Below are positions 62,391 to 64,000 of a DNA stretch of 64,000 nucleotides, piece by piece (the first letter of the stretch is position 1; each line of letters begins with the position of its first letter). The DNA lies in assembly GCF_900176465.1 (NCBI RefSeq), contig NZ_FWXR01000021.1, forward strand, positions 25,783-89,782, read 5' to 3'. The notes under the pieces are model-generated. The model had not been told where the DNA came from. It searched no databases and was given only the letters and a program-made list of their open reading frames with translations. The DNA is from Fulvimarina manganoxydans (lineage in GTDB: Bacteria; Pseudomonadota; Alphaproteobacteria; Rhizobiales; Rhizobiaceae). Made by a program: the position numbers and the translations under genes.

Positions 62391-63568
62391 TGGGCGCGCA
62401 GGCGAGGTGGCAAACCATAGCGGACGCCGAAGGCAGTGGCCTCACCCTTTCGAAAGTCCGTAAATCCTTCGGGACGGTCGACGTTCTGCACGGGATCGAC
62501 CTGGCCGTCGAACCCGGCGAGTTCGTCGTGTTCCTCGGACCGTCGGGTTGCGGAAAGTCGACGCTTCTGCGGGTGATCGCGGGTCTTGAGGATGCGAGCG
62601 ACGGCACGATCCGGATCGGGGGGCGGGACGTGACCGACACCGATCCCTCCGAGCGCCAGATCGCCATGGTGTTCCAGTCCTACGCGCTCTATCCGCATAT
62701 GTCGGTCAAGGAGAATATGAGCTTCGGTCTGCGCATGAACGGCGCGCCGAAGGCCGAGATCGAGAGGCGCGTCGCCTCGGCGGTCGAGATACTGCAGCTG
62801 CAGCCTCTTCTCGATCGCAGACCCGGCCAGCTTTCAGGTGGTCAGCGCCAGCGTGTCGCGATCGGACGGGCGATCGTCCGCGATCCGCAGATCTTCCTCT
62901 TCGACGAGCCCTTGTCCAATCTCGACGCCGAATTGCGGGTGGCCATGCGCATCGAGATCGCCAAGCTCCATCAGCGCCTCGGCAACACGATGATCTATGT
63001 CACCCACGATCAGACCGAGGCCATGACACTGGCCGACAAGATCGTCATCTTGCGGGGTGGACGCCTCGAACAGGTGGGGCGGCCCGCCGAAATCTACGAC
63101 GATCCGGCCAATGCCTTTGTGGCAGGCTTTATCGGGTCGCCGAAGATGAACCTTCTGCCGGCTGAGCTCGACGGGGATGGCGTGCTGATGGTCGGCGGCC
63201 ATTCCCTCGGACGTTGCGTACCCGATGCTTTCGGGGCGGGACCCTTCGATGTCGGCATTCGGCCCGAACATCTCGTCGTCGTTCCCGCCTCCCTCGACAG
63301 AGCGCGTCTGGACCAGGAGCGCTCCGGCATGATCGGCCCCCTGCCGCTCCGCGTCGATTTCGCCGAATATCTCGGCTCGACGAGCTATATTTATGGGGAG
63401 ATCAGGCAAACAGGGGGGCGCGAAAGCGCTGGCCTCCCGCTGACGATCGAAGCCCGGCGTGGTGTCCGAGCGCGGCCCGGCGAGACGCTGATGGTCACCT
63501 TCGATCCGAACGATTTGCGCTATTTCGACCGGGAAACCGGCGAGCGCTTGCGCCTTCCGGCTCGCTGA
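62390..63568 (+). CDS. sugar ABC transporter ATP-binding protein (MalK/UgpC type)
   Basis: A 392-residue ATPase. Walker A is GPSGCGKST, Q-loop MVFQSYALYPHM, signature LSGGQRQR, Walker B IFLFDEPLSNLD, H-loop VTHDQ, followed by a C-terminal OB-fold (TOBE) domain from about residue 250 (GIRPEHL). It energises the two permeases. ATG 62390 overlaps the GH127 stop codon. Last gene of the cluster. Confidence 0.94.
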   Translation: MGAQARWQTIADAEGSGLTLSKVRKSFGTVDVLHGIDLAVEPGEFVVFLGPSGCGKSTLLRVIAGLEDASDGTIRIGGRDVTDTDPSERQIAMVFQSYALYPHMSVKENMSFGLRMNGAPKAEIERRVASAVEILQLQPLLDRRPGQLSGGQRQRVAIGRAIVRDPQIFLFDEPLSNLDAELRVAMRIEIAKLHQRLGNTMIYVTHDQTEAMTLADKIVILRGGRLEQVGRPAEIYDDPANAFVAGFIGSPKMNLLPAELDGDGVLMVGGHSLGRCVPDAFGAGPFDVGIRPEHLVVVPASLDRARLDQERSGMIGPLPLRVDFAEYLGSTSYIYGEIRQTGGRESAGLPLTIEARRGVRARPGETLMVTFDPNDLRYFDRETGERLRLPAR

Positions 63569-64000
63569 CGAACCCTGTCGCGAGTATTGGCCGCTCAATG
63601 GTTCGGAGAGGTGGCCCTGACCACCAAAGCGAGAGAGTGGCATGGGATTATCGAATGGATCGAATCGCGCCTCTTGGCGGAAACGAGCCGGACATTTCGG
63701 TTCGATCGGCTGATGGGACAATTCTCGGCGTCGAGACAGCCGTTTGGCAATGTCCGGCGAGGGGCTCAGACGACGCTCGGGCTGCCAGCGGAGATCATTT
63801 CATACGTCCGCTGAAGATGAGGAACGGCCCCTGCTCTGCGGCATCTATGTGACAAGGGAGAGGGCTGACCTCTTCGAACGAGAAGGACCGTTCCATGACA
63901 GAGCTTAGAGCGAGATGATTTTACCTCGGTGCATAACCTGAATTGGCGAGATAGTTTGAACATTCGCGATTTGTGACGGTCTCGAGAATTTCGCGGATCG
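63569..64000. other. gene-poor right end of window
   Basis: No gene is supported in these 432 bases. A 75-codon frame from a TTG at 63587 lacks a ribosome site and any familiar pattern. AGAGCGAGATGATTTTA at 63908 resembles text seen in dispersed alphaproteobacterial repeats, as recalled. No clear terminator follows the ATPase gene. Confidence 0.35.

Noticed and set aside
63587..63814. 75-codon frame at the right end
   Set aside because: TTG start without ribosome site and no recognisable pattern; kept only as a remark in the interval entry.
1..64000. CRISPR array, toxin-antitoxin pair, restriction or phage-defence locus
   Set aside because: No regularly spaced repeats, no cas-like motifs and no paired small toxin/antitoxin genes were seen in any part of the window.

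Overview
The window comes from a high-GC alphaproteobacterium, most likely of the Hyphomicrobiales (Rhizobiales). This rests on family content (AlaX, SseA, HglS, PccA, pyrimidine 5'-nucleotidase, DgcAB/Etf-type demethylase), compact operons with ATGA/GTGA overlaps, and intergenic palindromes resembling the short repeats of that order. The genus cannot be fixed by reading alone. No rRNA, tRNA, CRISPR array, prophage or intact insertion sequence was found.

Positions 1-24.6 kb look like ordinary chromosome. They hold glycerol kinase, a MarR-HlyD-DHA2 (EmrRAB-like) drug efflux operon, a GGDEF/EAL membrane protein, a RecD-like helicase, propionyl-CoA carboxylase alpha subunit, two EamA transporters, and a co-oriented run cysK-alaX-sseA-GNAT-ornithine cyclodeaminase-hydrolase. 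Threonine ammonia-lyase, a cupin, 2-oxoadipate dioxygenase/decarboxylase (HglS) and a HAD pyrimidine nucleotidase follow. A 25-residue membrane mini-protein sits between ilvA and the cupin gene.

Positions 24.6-33.2 kb carry an orphan sugar-binding protein, a type I secretion pair (HlyD plus an ABC protein whose nucleotide-binding domain has lost several catalytic residues), a MarR regulator and an MHYT-GGDEF-EAL protein. The two cyclic-di-GMP proteins are mirror images: the one at 5.5-7.5 kb keeps GGDEF and has a ruined EAL domain; the one at 30.7-33.1 kb keeps EAL and has a ruined GGDEF.

Positions 33.9-44.1 kb are a ten-gene unit on the minus strand: dgcB-like iron-sulfur protein, etfA, etfB, dgcA/stcD-like demethylase, a polar amino-acid ABC transporter (ATPase, two permeases, binding protein), MarR and SDR. 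It probably imports an N-methylated amino acid or betaine and demethylates it oxidatively, passing electrons through the flavoprotein to the membrane. Similar palindromes lie before the first gene and before marR.

Positions 44.5-55.1 kb contain an IS5-type transposase remnant, a PepSY protein, a self-sufficient cytochrome P450 (CYP102/BM3 type) divergent from a TetR regulator, an OmpR/histidine-kinase pair divergent from a Spy-like periplasmic protein, an RcnB-like protein and a secreted intradiol dioxygenase with a Pro/Gly-rich tail. An IS3 orfA remnant follows.

Positions 55.9-63.6 kb are a sugar utilisation cluster: a LacI regulator with two operator-like palindromes, a family 1 binding protein, two permeases, a cytoplasmic GH127 beta-L-arabinofuranosidase-like hydrolase and a MalK/UgpC-type ATPase.
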